NCBI RefSeq assembly: GCF_000012985.1
Contig: NC_007645.1
Location: 6,499,001-6,563,000 of the forward strand
Source: Hahella chejuensis KCTC 2396
GTDB lineage: Bacteria; Pseudomonadota; Gammaproteobacteria; Pseudomonadales; Oleiphilaceae
DNA: 64,000 nt
Reading direction: 5' to 3'
This document shows, one piece after another, positions 8,908 through 15,401 of this stretch. A program made the translations under genes and the position numbers. The notes below the pieces were generated by a model. The model saw only the letters and a list, made by a program, of their open reading frames with translations. It searched no databases and was not told the origin of the DNA. Every line of letters begins with the position of its first letter. Position 1 is the stretch's first letter.

Positions 8908-9861
8908 TCACGAGTTAATCTTAGCCCATTCCATATCTGCGCCCGGTTGATATTGGACAACCCACGGCCTAGGTTGTTGTTCTGCAGGAATAAAATAAAT
9001 GGCATCCTTTGCCTCAAATACACCGACGATATCAGCCCTGTCCTTTAGGCATTCAAAACGCCCATCTTTCAGTTCAAATATTCCGCTTGGCCCGCCAGCA
9101 AAAAACAACCGCTCCTTGAAATATCCAACGCCATACCATTTGTACTCTGGCGAACCAATATCCTGGAATCCATCAAGAGCATTACCTTTAAGCACTCCGC
9201 CGCTTCTTCCGGTGATATACACCTCTTCTTTACTCACCACGCGTACATCAGTAAAGACTTCTCCTTCCGGCAAGTGGGCTGGGTATGGGACATCGGACCA
9301 ACTACTCCCATCAAAATGGTGAATTTTTCCGTGATAGCCAACTACATACACATCATTAGAAGCTGAACCATTAATGCCATTGGAGGTGTTACCTATGGCA
9401 TGCATCGTCCAACTCTTTCCGTCCCAATGAAACGCCTGTCCATTGAAGCTCGTTACCCATACATCGGAGTCGGATGATCCCCAAATCCCCTGCAGTGAGT
9501 TGCGATCAATTAACGTAACGTTCCACTGAACTCCAGAGTCCAAGTCTTTATAGTCGAGGTGTTGATATGGTGCATTAACAAACGTCACAGGGGCATTCGT
9601 GTATACGTTCCCCTTGCGATCCACTACCCACAAATGCCCTTCCGGTGACATCCACATCGCGTTCATTTGAGTATTCGCGTATAAAAGGCGTGTCCCTTTC
9701 CCACCGAGAACAATACCGTTTTTATCTGTCGTCGCTTTCTTTATAGTCCCAACGGCAGCTAAAGCATCTGATTCATCATAGTGGGTGTAGAGTTGGTATA
9801 CATTTCCGTCTGCATCTCCGCAGACGCCAATAACATGATTAATTTCATATGTGTTTGACAT
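8908..9861 (-). CDS. beta-propeller-like repeat protein
   Basis: 317-aa protein built from repeated blades with recurring patterns such as VWVTSFNGQAFHWDGKSW, VYVVGYHGKIHHFDGSSW and VYITGRSGGVLKG, each about 40-50 residues. No signal peptide is seen, so it should be cytoplasmic unless carried out with a partner. The start codon is 9 bases after the stop of the HNH-like toxin candidate, which implies coupling and a shared complex. Propellers of this type are known beside secreted toxins, but the specific function here is unknown. Confidence 0.75.
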   Translation of the reverse strand: MSNTYEINHVIGVCGDADGNVYQLYTHYDESDALAAVGTIKKATTDKNGIVLGGKGTRLLYANTQMNAMWMSPEGHLWVVDRKGNVYTNAPVTFVNAPYQHLDYKDLDSGVQWNVTLIDRNSLQGIWGSSDSDVWVTSFNGQAFHWDGKSWTMHAIGNTSNGINGSASNDVYVVGYHGKIHHFDGSSWSDVPYPAHLPEGEVFTDVRVVSKEEVYITGRSGGVLKGNALDGFQDIGSPEYKWYGVGYFKERLFFAGGPSGIFELKDGRFECLKDRADIVGVFEAKDAIYFIPAEQQPRPWVVQYQPGADMEWAKINS

Positions 9862-9870
9862 TTCAAATCC

Positions 9871-11049
9871 CTAGAACGCGTCGCGTGTAAAGTCTTCATC
9901 TTCAGGAACGGTACCGCCCCCAATGAGGTTCGAGCACAGTGCATTTTTGTCGCACCCGCACTGATCAAGGTAGTCTTCGTATTCCCTTCTAATGCATTTC
10001 GCAACAATAGCTGCCTCATCTGCCGGTACCCGTGCTCGATACTCATCTGGAGCACGCATTATGTCATTCATGGGCAGCGACATTGCGGTAATATATTCCA
10101 TGTGATCAAGCCACTCGGTAACCGTCGCGTACCGTCCCTCCGCTTCAAGCATTTGTCCAAACTGCTCTTCAGCTTCTGTCAGATATCTATGCTCTGTTCC
10201 CTGGCTTTGGTCGTCGTATACAAAATAGGTAATCGCATCGCCTTCGGTATATCTGCCAAAGGCGCGCCTAATGGGTACCGCTGATCGCGCTTCCTTAGCA
10301 GCCGCATTCCTCGAACGCTCCATAAAGCAACTATGCGGAACAAAGTGCTCACGCTGATAGCCCGGTTTGCTAATTTTTTGCAGCTTTTTATACGGACCTA
10401 CCGTGATACCGTGCTTTTTAAACAGCTCTTTTCGCTTCGCAGGATCATTAACAATTTCATTAACCTCTTGCTCGCTATATATTGTTCCGGCCTCGCTACT
10501 CTCCGCTTCTGAGTTAGATGTGTTGCCGGTAGAAGTAACTTTTCCTGGCTTTATCTGGCTCGCTCGATAACTCTCGTCATCTCGTTTCTCACTCGACCAA
10601 CCAAGGTTCCCATTAAAGGAGGAGACATCACTCACCTCTCCGGTAATTGCAGGAGGAGGCGGCGGCGGGGGATTAGCACGCACTATCAACCGATTTGCGA
10701 GGGATGGTTCAGAGTTAGTTGGTGTCAGGCCATTCTCGCCTTCAGCAATCAGAGGGCAAAAAGGCTTTCGTTTGTCTTTAAATACAAGCAGCACTTCTCC
10801 ACGCTCAACATCCCGCACGAAGTCATCACGCCACTTTCGGAAATACCGCGAACCTCTTCCCGGAAAAGTACCAAACATGGAGCGGAAATGTGAGCCAGCG
10901 AGGCTGTTAACGACCTGACCTACCGTTGCATCAGAGCTCAAACAGCGGTCAGCGTAGTGTGCTGCAAAGAACGGAGACTCAGCGAACGGAAGGTCGGCAG
11001 TGGTAATGTCAGACCAATGCTTAAATTCGTACCAGCGATTAGAGTACAT
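9871..11049 (-). CDS. modular protein with a C-terminal HNH-like nuclease candidate domain
   Basis: 392 aa, first gene of a four-gene minus-strand module. Three parts are visible: an N-terminal domain (about residues 1-115, with VGQVVNSLAGSHFRSMFG and GSRYFRKWRDDFVRDVERG), a proline-rich linker (seven prolines near residue 126) with a Ser/Thr/Gly-rich spacer, and a C-terminal domain starting near residue 215 with YQREHFVPHSC, RAFGRYTEGDA, GTEHRYLTEAE and TEWLDHMEYIT. The paired EHF...H and GTEH elements resemble HNH/Endo VII-type nucleases. The layout (delivery-like N-terminus, linker, nuclease-like tip) is that of polymorphic toxins. No secretion signal or PAAR domain is present. Toxicity is inferred. 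Confidence 0.68.
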   Translation of the reverse strand: MYSNRWYEFKHWSDITTADLPFAESPFFAAHYADRCLSSDATVGQVVNSLAGSHFRSMFGTFPGRGSRYFRKWRDDFVRDVERGEVLLVFKDKRKPFCPLIAEGENGLTPTNSEPSLANRLIVRANPPPPPPPAITGEVSDVSSFNGNLGWSSEKRDDESYRASQIKPGKVTSTGNTSNSEAESSEAGTIYSEQEVNEIVNDPAKRKELFKKHGITVGPYKKLQKISKPGYQREHFVPHSCFMERSRNAAAKEARSAVPIRRAFGRYTEGDAITYFVYDDQSQGTEHRYLTEAEEQFGQMLEAEGRYATVTEWLDHMEYITAMSLPMNDIMRAPDEYRARVPADEAAIVAKCIRREYEDYLDQCGCDKNALCSNLIGGGTVPEDEDFTRDAF

Positions 11050-11252
11050 CTAGAAATACATCCCTTGTATGGCGCTGAACCTGCCAGACCGCAAGCAGCG
11101 CGATGAATAGCCAAAAACACGTTACATTCATTCACAATGCAAGTGGATTGTACATATGTGGGATGTGCTGGTGAATCAGCAATCCGTCCTAACCCTGCTG
11201 ACATATTGACGCACTAAAGCATAACATCCAGCTTTACAGCCTCCCCTAACCC

Positions 11253-11281
11253 TGGACAAAATTCGCTCAAAACGCTATATT
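11253..11281 (+). promoter_or_regulatory. sigma-70-type promoter of a mini transcription unit
   Basis: TGGACA (11253-11258), 17-base spacer, TATATT (11276-11281). A short ORF and a very strong terminator follow within 140 bases, which supports real transcription on the plus strand. Confidence 0.6.
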
Positions 11282-11325
11282 CTAACTGTTAAAGGAATTT
11301 TGAGCTGCGTGTAGAGGTAGTCTGT

Positions 11326-11379
11326 ATGAGCGCCAGCAAATTTGACTTGATTGAGAAGCGAACGGGAAGTTCCACATAA
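11326..11379 (+). CDS. possible 17-aa leader peptide or small protein
   Basis: ATG with an upstream AGAGGTAG that could bind ribosomes; the product is MSASKFDLIEKRTGSST. The stop codon overlaps the first bases of the terminator stem. It may be a leader, a small protein, or the left-over beginning of a longer gene. Too short to assign a function. Confidence 0.4.
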   Translation: MSASKFDLIEKRTGSST

Positions 11380-11416
11380 GGCCGCATACGTTTTTTACGT
11401 ATGCGGCCTTTTTTTT
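11378..11416 (+). terminator. very strong Rho-independent terminator
   Basis: Perfect 14-bp stem (11378-11391 with 11397-11410), a five-T loop and a following run of T. It closes the short transcript that starts near 11288. Confidence 0.93.
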
Positions 11417-11489
11417 AGGCTATGCAGATGCTTCCAAGATAAATAACGCAGGTTAAACTCTAGAGTATAAGATCCAGAAAAGGCTAAAC

Positions 11490-11609
11490 GAGGAGGTATC
11501 ATGAAAAATAACGGAACGTAGAAAGCCCTTCCTTAGGAAGGGCTCCATAACGAAGGTACACTAGCTGCACACCCTTCGCTCTAAGAATCGGTGTGCACGC
11601 GAACCTCCT
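11490..11609 (+). promoter_or_regulatory. structured leader with a 6-codon ORF
   Basis: A perfect Shine-Dalgarno (GAGGAGGT, 11490-11497) precedes a six-residue ORF (11501-11521, MKNNGT). It is followed by a 9-bp hairpin AGCCCTTCC / GGAAGGGCT (11524-11532 and 11536-11544) and an 8-bp hairpin TGCACACC / GGTGTGCA (11566-11573 and 11590-11597). The segment ACCTCCT at 11603-11609 can pair with the Shine-Dalgarno. This looks like an attenuator or translational switch ahead of the small membrane protein at 11750; the mechanism is inferred. Confidence 0.5.
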
Positions 11610-11670
11610 ACCCGATACTACCACGGCAATCATCCTTTGCCAAGGAGTTAAGGTTGGCTGTGTGCCCTCA

Positions 11671-11725
11671 CACACTTACAACACACTTACAACACACTTA
11701 CAACACACTTACAACACACTTACAA
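11671..11725 (+). repeat. five exact 11-bp tandem repeats
   Basis: Unit CACACTTACAA occurs five times head to tail (11671-11681, 11682-11692, 11693-11703, 11704-11714, 11715-11725), then decays. It lies in the leader directly ahead of the 68-aa membrane protein. The flanking CCTCACACAC and TGTGTGAGG can pair across the array and would cover the ribosome binding site. Alternatives are an iteron-like protein-binding array or a simple slippage tract. Confidence 0.9.
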
Positions 11726-11749
11726 CAAACACTGTGTGAGGAGGTAGAC

Positions 11750-11956
11750 ATGTTCACCGCACAACTGTTTCTCAACCTGGCGATTATTATCCTGATCGCT
11801 GAAACGGCTATTTTTATTAGCTCGATCATAACAGGATCAACCGAAAATCTGCCTGCGATCATAGAAGGATTCAGGCTGTTCGTCCAGTGGGTAGTGATGT
11901 ACGAACAACTCCTACGTATCGTGTATATCCCACTGCTCCTGTACCTATCATCATAA
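11750..11956 (+). CDS. 68-aa membrane protein
   Basis: Starts at the ATG after GAGGAGGT (11740-11747). Two hydrophobic segments are visible: LFLNLAIIILIAETAIFISSI near the N-terminus and a C-terminal YEQLLRIVYIPLLLYLSS. It is similar in size and hydrophobicity to toxins of type I systems and to small phage or plasmid membrane proteins, but has no family signature that I know. The unusual structured leader with repeats suggests tight control. Confidence 0.62.
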   Translation: MFTAQLFLNLAIIILIAETAIFISSIITGSTENLPAIIEGFRLFVQWVVMYEQLLRIVYIPLLLYLSS

Positions 11957-12110
11957 GGACGCGCTTTTGAGGAAATGGATTTCCTCTTTTCCAGACTTTC
12001 TCTGTTTTACAAGGAAAAATCGCTAAATTGCTGTAAGTATAGTCAAGCTCTGAGAATTTGCTGACAATCTTTGAATTTTTTCAAGATACACTCGATCGTA
12101 ACACCGCACT

Positions 12111-12458
12111 CTATTCCTTCGAGCAGCCATCCACACTCTCTTTCGACACTTCGTATCCTTTCGCGAGCAAAAAGCCATTGCAGAAGCCATCAAGGTACCG
12201 CTCATCATGTTCTAGCAATGCAGGCATGTCTTTATCAAACCTTTTGATGAGCTCGTGGATGTTAACTGAGAGCACTTGGCAAATCGCCATAACCTCAAAA
12301 AGATCTAGTTTCCTATCGCCAGATTCGTATCTGGTAACAAAAACCTTATATTTCTGAAGGCGGCTTGATAGCTCCTCTTGATTCATACCCAGATCTTTTC
12401 GGGCTTTTTTCAATAGGCTGATAAGTAGTTCGTATCTGGGGTCATTATTAGGCTTCAT
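12111..12458 (-). CDS. XRE-family transcriptional regulator
   Basis: 115 aa with an HTH at residues about 12-65: KKARKDLGMNQEELSSRLQKYKVFVTRYESGDRKLD is split into the recognition helix (QEELSSRLQ) and the following RYESG loop typical of the Cro/CI class. The C-terminal 50 residues are of unknown role. It is divergent from the secreted-protein gene at 12626 and may repress both. It could be the immunity-type repressor of the island. Confidence 0.85.
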   Translation of the reverse strand: MKPNNDPRYELLISLLKKARKDLGMNQEELSSRLQKYKVFVTRYESGDRKLDLFEVMAICQVLSVNIHELIKRFDKDMPALLEHDERYLDGFCNGFLLAKGYEVSKESVDGCSKE

Positions 12459-12625
12459 GCAGGCAGCATAGAGGAGGTACGCACACCATCCTAAAGTGAA
12501 TTTTTTTTGTTTTTTCTTCTGTTTTAGAAAAAGTCAACTACACTTGATTTTGCAAGGTGTGAGAAGGCGCTCGATTGCTCGGGAACCTTTTCCTTGTATC
12601 TGTGTGTTTTTTCAGGAGGAAGATT

Positions 12626-12913
12626 ATGAAGAAGTCCGTTGCAGCGCTGAGCATATGTGCAGCACTGAGTCTCGTTATGTCACCGGCCATGGCCGAGAAT
12701 ACTCAAAACCCATGCAAAGATTCGGTGTATGTATCCCTTAAAAACAAAAGCTTGGAGCAGATGACCGACCGTGAGTATGAAACGTACAAACAGGCAGACC
12801 AAGCCTGCGCTTCCTACACCACAAATGTTGCCGCCATGCAGGAATCGACAAGTTTCAAAAATAACTGGTGGTGGGTAGCATTGGCTGCCCTTCCGCTACT
12901 ATTTCTCCTCTAA
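12626..12913 (+). CDS. small exported protein with a C-terminal membrane anchor
   Basis: 95 aa from the ATG preceded by CAGGAGGAAG. It has a signal peptide (MKKSVAALSICAALSLVMSP, cleavage after AMA) and a hydrophobic C-terminus (WWWVALAALPLLFLL) that should anchor it in the inner membrane. Two cysteines (CKDS and QACAS) may pair in the periplasm. No family recognised. It may belong with the conjugation-like ATPases or guard the cell surface; both are guesses. Confidence 0.65.
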   Translation: MKKSVAALSICAALSLVMSPAMAENTQNPCKDSVYVSLKNKSLEQMTDREYETYKQADQACASYTTNVAAMQESTSFKNNWWWVALAALPLLFLL

Positions 12914-13113
12914 TAACAAGGATAACCGGCGGGCAAGGATGCCCCCACCAACGTGTGCAAATCTGCACTTTTCACTGTCTTTGACCAATCCCCTTCTCGC
13001 GTATGTTGTATGCGTGCGTCACAGAGACGCGCGAGGTGAAGCCGCCAGTACGGGGCTTCACCCTTGCTGGCTGTTCTTCATGTTCTTTTGCATACCACAT
13101 AGAGAGAAGCTAC

Positions 13114-13626
13114 ATGAACGAAGATGTACAACAGCACTACTCAATCCACGAAGACGGCTCATACCAATTCAATCAGGCAATACATCCAGACAAAATCATT
13201 TCCATTGCAAAACATATCCTTGATGGAAGGTTTTTCCGTGGTAAAGCATTCTGCGACCCTGACGCGACCAAGTACTATCTCGTGCTCCAGCTCGCAGAAC
13301 ATGAACAAGAAGTATTTGCCTGCATGTTCCTTGATAACCAGAACCGCCTCATCAGCTTTGAAAAATTGTTCTACGGGACCATTGATCAAGCGTCCGTATA
13401 TCCACGAGAAATAGTGAAGCGTGCGCTTATGCTGAATGCAGCAGCAGTGATTCTTGCCCATAACCACCCGAGCGGAATGTCTGAACCCAGCGTGGCCGAT
13501 ATAGCAATGACAAAGACCGTGAAGAGTTCATTGGCGCTCATCGACGTGCGAGTGCTTGATCATATTGTGGTTGGAAGCGACGGAAGTTCCGTGAGTTTTA
13601 TAGAGAGAGGCTATATGGCAGGGTAA
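13114..13626 (+). CDS. RadC-family (JAB/MPN-like) protein
   Basis: 170 aa from the ATG at 13114. It carries the full RadC signature: [25 protein letters not shown] with the metal-binding HNHPSG, and a later Asp-containing segment ([13 protein letters not shown]). RadC-like proteins of this length (lacking the N-terminal HhH region of chromosomal RadC) are common in plasmids and genomic islands, where their function is unclear. A GTGAAGCC / GGCTTCAC hairpin (13036-13061) lies in the upstream leader. Confidence 0.9.
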   Translation: MNEDVQQHYSIHEDGSYQFNQAIHPDKIISIAKHILDGRFFRGKAFCDPDATKYYLVLQLAEHEQEVFACMFLDNQNRLISFEKLFYGTIDQASVYPREIVKRALMLNAAAVILAHNHPSGMSEPSVADIAMTKTVKSSLALIDVRVLDHIVVGSDGSSVSFIERGYMAG

Positions 13627-13633
13627 ATTTCCA

Positions 13634-13660
13634 TCCCCCCCCTACTAATTGTAGGGGGGA
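13634..13660. terminator. hairpin between convergent genes
   Basis: C-run / G-run stem (13637-13644 with 13652-13659), loop of 7, just after the RadC-like gene and before the convergent CYTH gene. T tract is weak in both directions. Confidence 0.5.
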
Positions 13661-13677
13661 GTTTATATTAAGTATTA

Positions 13678-14193
13678 CTAAAAAAGCATATCCGAATAAG
13701 ACACGGATACAAGGCTTTTTTCCTTAATACAAAAGTGATTCCTAAGAAACTCAACTTCTTCTCTAGCTTCTTGCTCTGTTATCCCATTCATTACAACTTC
13801 AAACTCACCAAATTCACCCAGTCCCAGAACGCTATCGCAGTGTATTCGAGAGTTCTTATAAAAATATACTCGCCTTCTTTTCGAAACAATACCGCGAGCC
13901 CCAAGAATAAAGCTCAGAATAACTTCAACAATATTAGATAGTAAACGACCAACTCTGAAGCGGTAATATCTCGAAAGTCTCTCCCCCTTACAGTTGCTCC
14001 TAAAGTAATAAATAAATGTTTTTATTCCATTCTCGTCTCTTAGCTTTAGTCTTCCCTTATTTATCGAGTAAAATATATCTTTTTGCATCAATTCAACTGG
14101 TGATTCCATGGAAATTTTCTTTGCCATGGCCACAAACTCTGACATTGATTCAATAGAAAATTTTAATTCTATATTTTTTGACATAGAAATCAC
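13678..14193 (-). CDS. CYTH-domain protein (class IV adenylyl cyclase / triphosphatase-like)
   Basis: 171 aa from a GTG that overlaps the preceding stop (GTGA); an ATG at 14184 is an alternative. The protein aligns by eye with CyaB-type CYTH domains: N-terminal NIELKF (a variant of the ExExK strand), DIFYSINKGRLKLRDENG, FIYYFRSN, LSRYYRFRV, GIVSKRRRVYF, RIHCDSVLGLGEFGEFEVV and a C-terminal YSDMLF. These residues form the triphosphate tunnel that binds NTP or related substrates with divalent metals. Possible activities are cyclic-nucleotide synthesis or triphosphate hydrolysis. One acidic residue of ExExK is replaced by Asn, so activity may be altered. It is coupled to the SAHH-like gene upstream. 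Confidence 0.82.
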   Translation of the reverse strand: MISMSKNIELKFSIESMSEFVAMAKKISMESPVELMQKDIFYSINKGRLKLRDENGIKTFIYYFRSNCKGERLSRYYRFRVGRLLSNIVEVILSFILGARGIVSKRRRVYFYKNSRIHCDSVLGLGEFGEFEVVMNGITEQEAREEVEFLRNHFCIKEKSLVSVSYSDMLF

Positions 14194-15371
14194 AAATTAA
14201 CTAATCTAAGCCAGTCCTTAGAAATTTCATTTAGATAATTAAGATGCAGCTCATGAATTATTCCTGGTGGATATTTACCTTTAGTTTTGCTTGTAAGAAT
14301 AAGCATAATGCATATTAGTATTTCTGAAAAAACCAAATCAAGAATCTCTACAGGCATACTTGGAAGTATAAAGTTAACTGCTGCTCCTTGCTTAGCCACC
14401 AATACTCTTTTTGAGTTTGGTAATACATACCCCTTTAGCTCTTCTCCAACATCTTTTTCCTCTATGCAGTGCGCCTTTACTTCCTTAATATCAAACTCTG
14501 TATCTTTAGACCCCACACTAGCAAGTATAACATTATTCTTACACTCCTCAATCTCTTCATATGTCATTGATCCGCTTGGATCTCCCGTCGCAGAGAAGAT
14601 AATATCTGCATTCTTAATCAGCTCTCTTTTCTTATGGATAGCATAACCATCTATAAAAGCGGAAAGGTTTTTATGATCATGTTTATCATATACTGAAACA
14701 TTAAGATCACCTCCTCTCAATGCCCTAGCTACATTTTCACCTATCATTCCATAACCAATAACAAGAGCGTTTCGACCTGCCAGTGATATTCCTTTTTTCC
14801 GAAGAATATACTCTATTGCAGAAACCGCATCTCTACCAACAAATCTGGCCTCGATTTCTTTGAGCCCACTTCTTGCCACTGAAAATACAGGCACGCTTAT
14901 GTGCTTAACAGACATCTGATATCTATTGTGCCCAAAAGTAGTATCTTCCACCACCCCAGAAATATATTTTTTATCTTTGTCAGATATCTCTTTCAATGGT
15001 CTAGAAAAATATCCTCCAACATCTATCAATACAACATTCTTTTTATCCGCCTTACTTTTATCTATGGCCTCCAATATAAGATACTTCAAATAATCACTTT
15101 CTTCTAAGTATTGATATGATTTTTGTATAACTTTAATCCCATCACCCTGTAGCCGCATCAGAACCTCTGAATCAATAGAGTACGGCTTCGCTAATAGGGC
15201 AAATATCTCTGCCTCTGACTCCATCAGGCATCGAACCATTTCTTCAGTTGTTGGAAGCAAATGTTCAATAATAATGAACCTTGTATTTTTCAGATATGCT
15301 TTATTTCTATCCTGCCTCGCATACTTTTTAAATATACGAAGTTGCGAACCCTGGAAATGATAGCTCATCAT
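14190..15371 (-). CDS. S-adenosylhomocysteine hydrolase-like NAD-binding protein
   Basis: 393 aa. The centre holds a Rossmann fold with LAGRNALVIGYGMIGENVARAL near residue 205 and YDKHD after the second strand, matching the NAD domain of adenosylhomocysteinase, preceded by GVVEDTTFGHNRY (the counterpart of the ETTTGVHRLY segment) and HLLPTTEEMVRCL. ATGDPSGSMTYEEIEEC and ILASVGSKDTEFD follow as in the family. The C-terminal substrate lid of genuine enzymes is not recognisable, so the usual SAH hydrolysis is doubtful. GC is low compared with the ATPase gene upstream. It starts 30 bases after that gene with AGGAGGG and is coupled to the CYTH gene. Confidence 0.8.
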   Translation of the reverse strand: MMSYHFQGSQLRIFKKYARQDRNKAYLKNTRFIIIEHLLPTTEEMVRCLMESEAEIFALLAKPYSIDSEVLMRLQGDGIKVIQKSYQYLEESDYLKYLILEAIDKSKADKKNVVLIDVGGYFSRPLKEISDKDKKYISGVVEDTTFGHNRYQMSVKHISVPVFSVARSGLKEIEARFVGRDAVSAIEYILRKKGISLAGRNALVIGYGMIGENVARALRGGDLNVSVYDKHDHKNLSAFIDGYAIHKKRELIKNADIIFSATGDPSGSMTYEEIEECKNNVILASVGSKDTEFDIKEVKAHCIEEKDVGEELKGYVLPNSKRVLVAKQGAAVNFILPSMPVEILDLVFSEILICIMLILTSKTKGKYPPGIIHELHLNYLNEISKDWLRLVNL

Positions 15372-15384
15372 CGCCCTCCTAATA

Positions 15385-15401
15385 GGCTATATAATATAGC
15401 C
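15385..15401. repeat. 17-base perfect palindrome at the cargo boundary
   Basis: GGCTATAT / ATATAGCC around a single A, located between the stop of the large ATPase (15402) and the start of the SAHH-like gene. It may be an operator, an RNA hairpin that separates expression of backbone and cargo, or a mark of insertion. Confidence 0.6.

Noticed and set aside
11671-11725. Tandem repeats as a CRISPR array
   Set aside because: Units are 11 bp, contiguous, without spacers; no cas genes.
12535-12545. TACACT as a shared -10 box at 12539, 30233 and 35638
   Set aside because: No matching -35 boxes could be placed with consistent spacing; likely chance.
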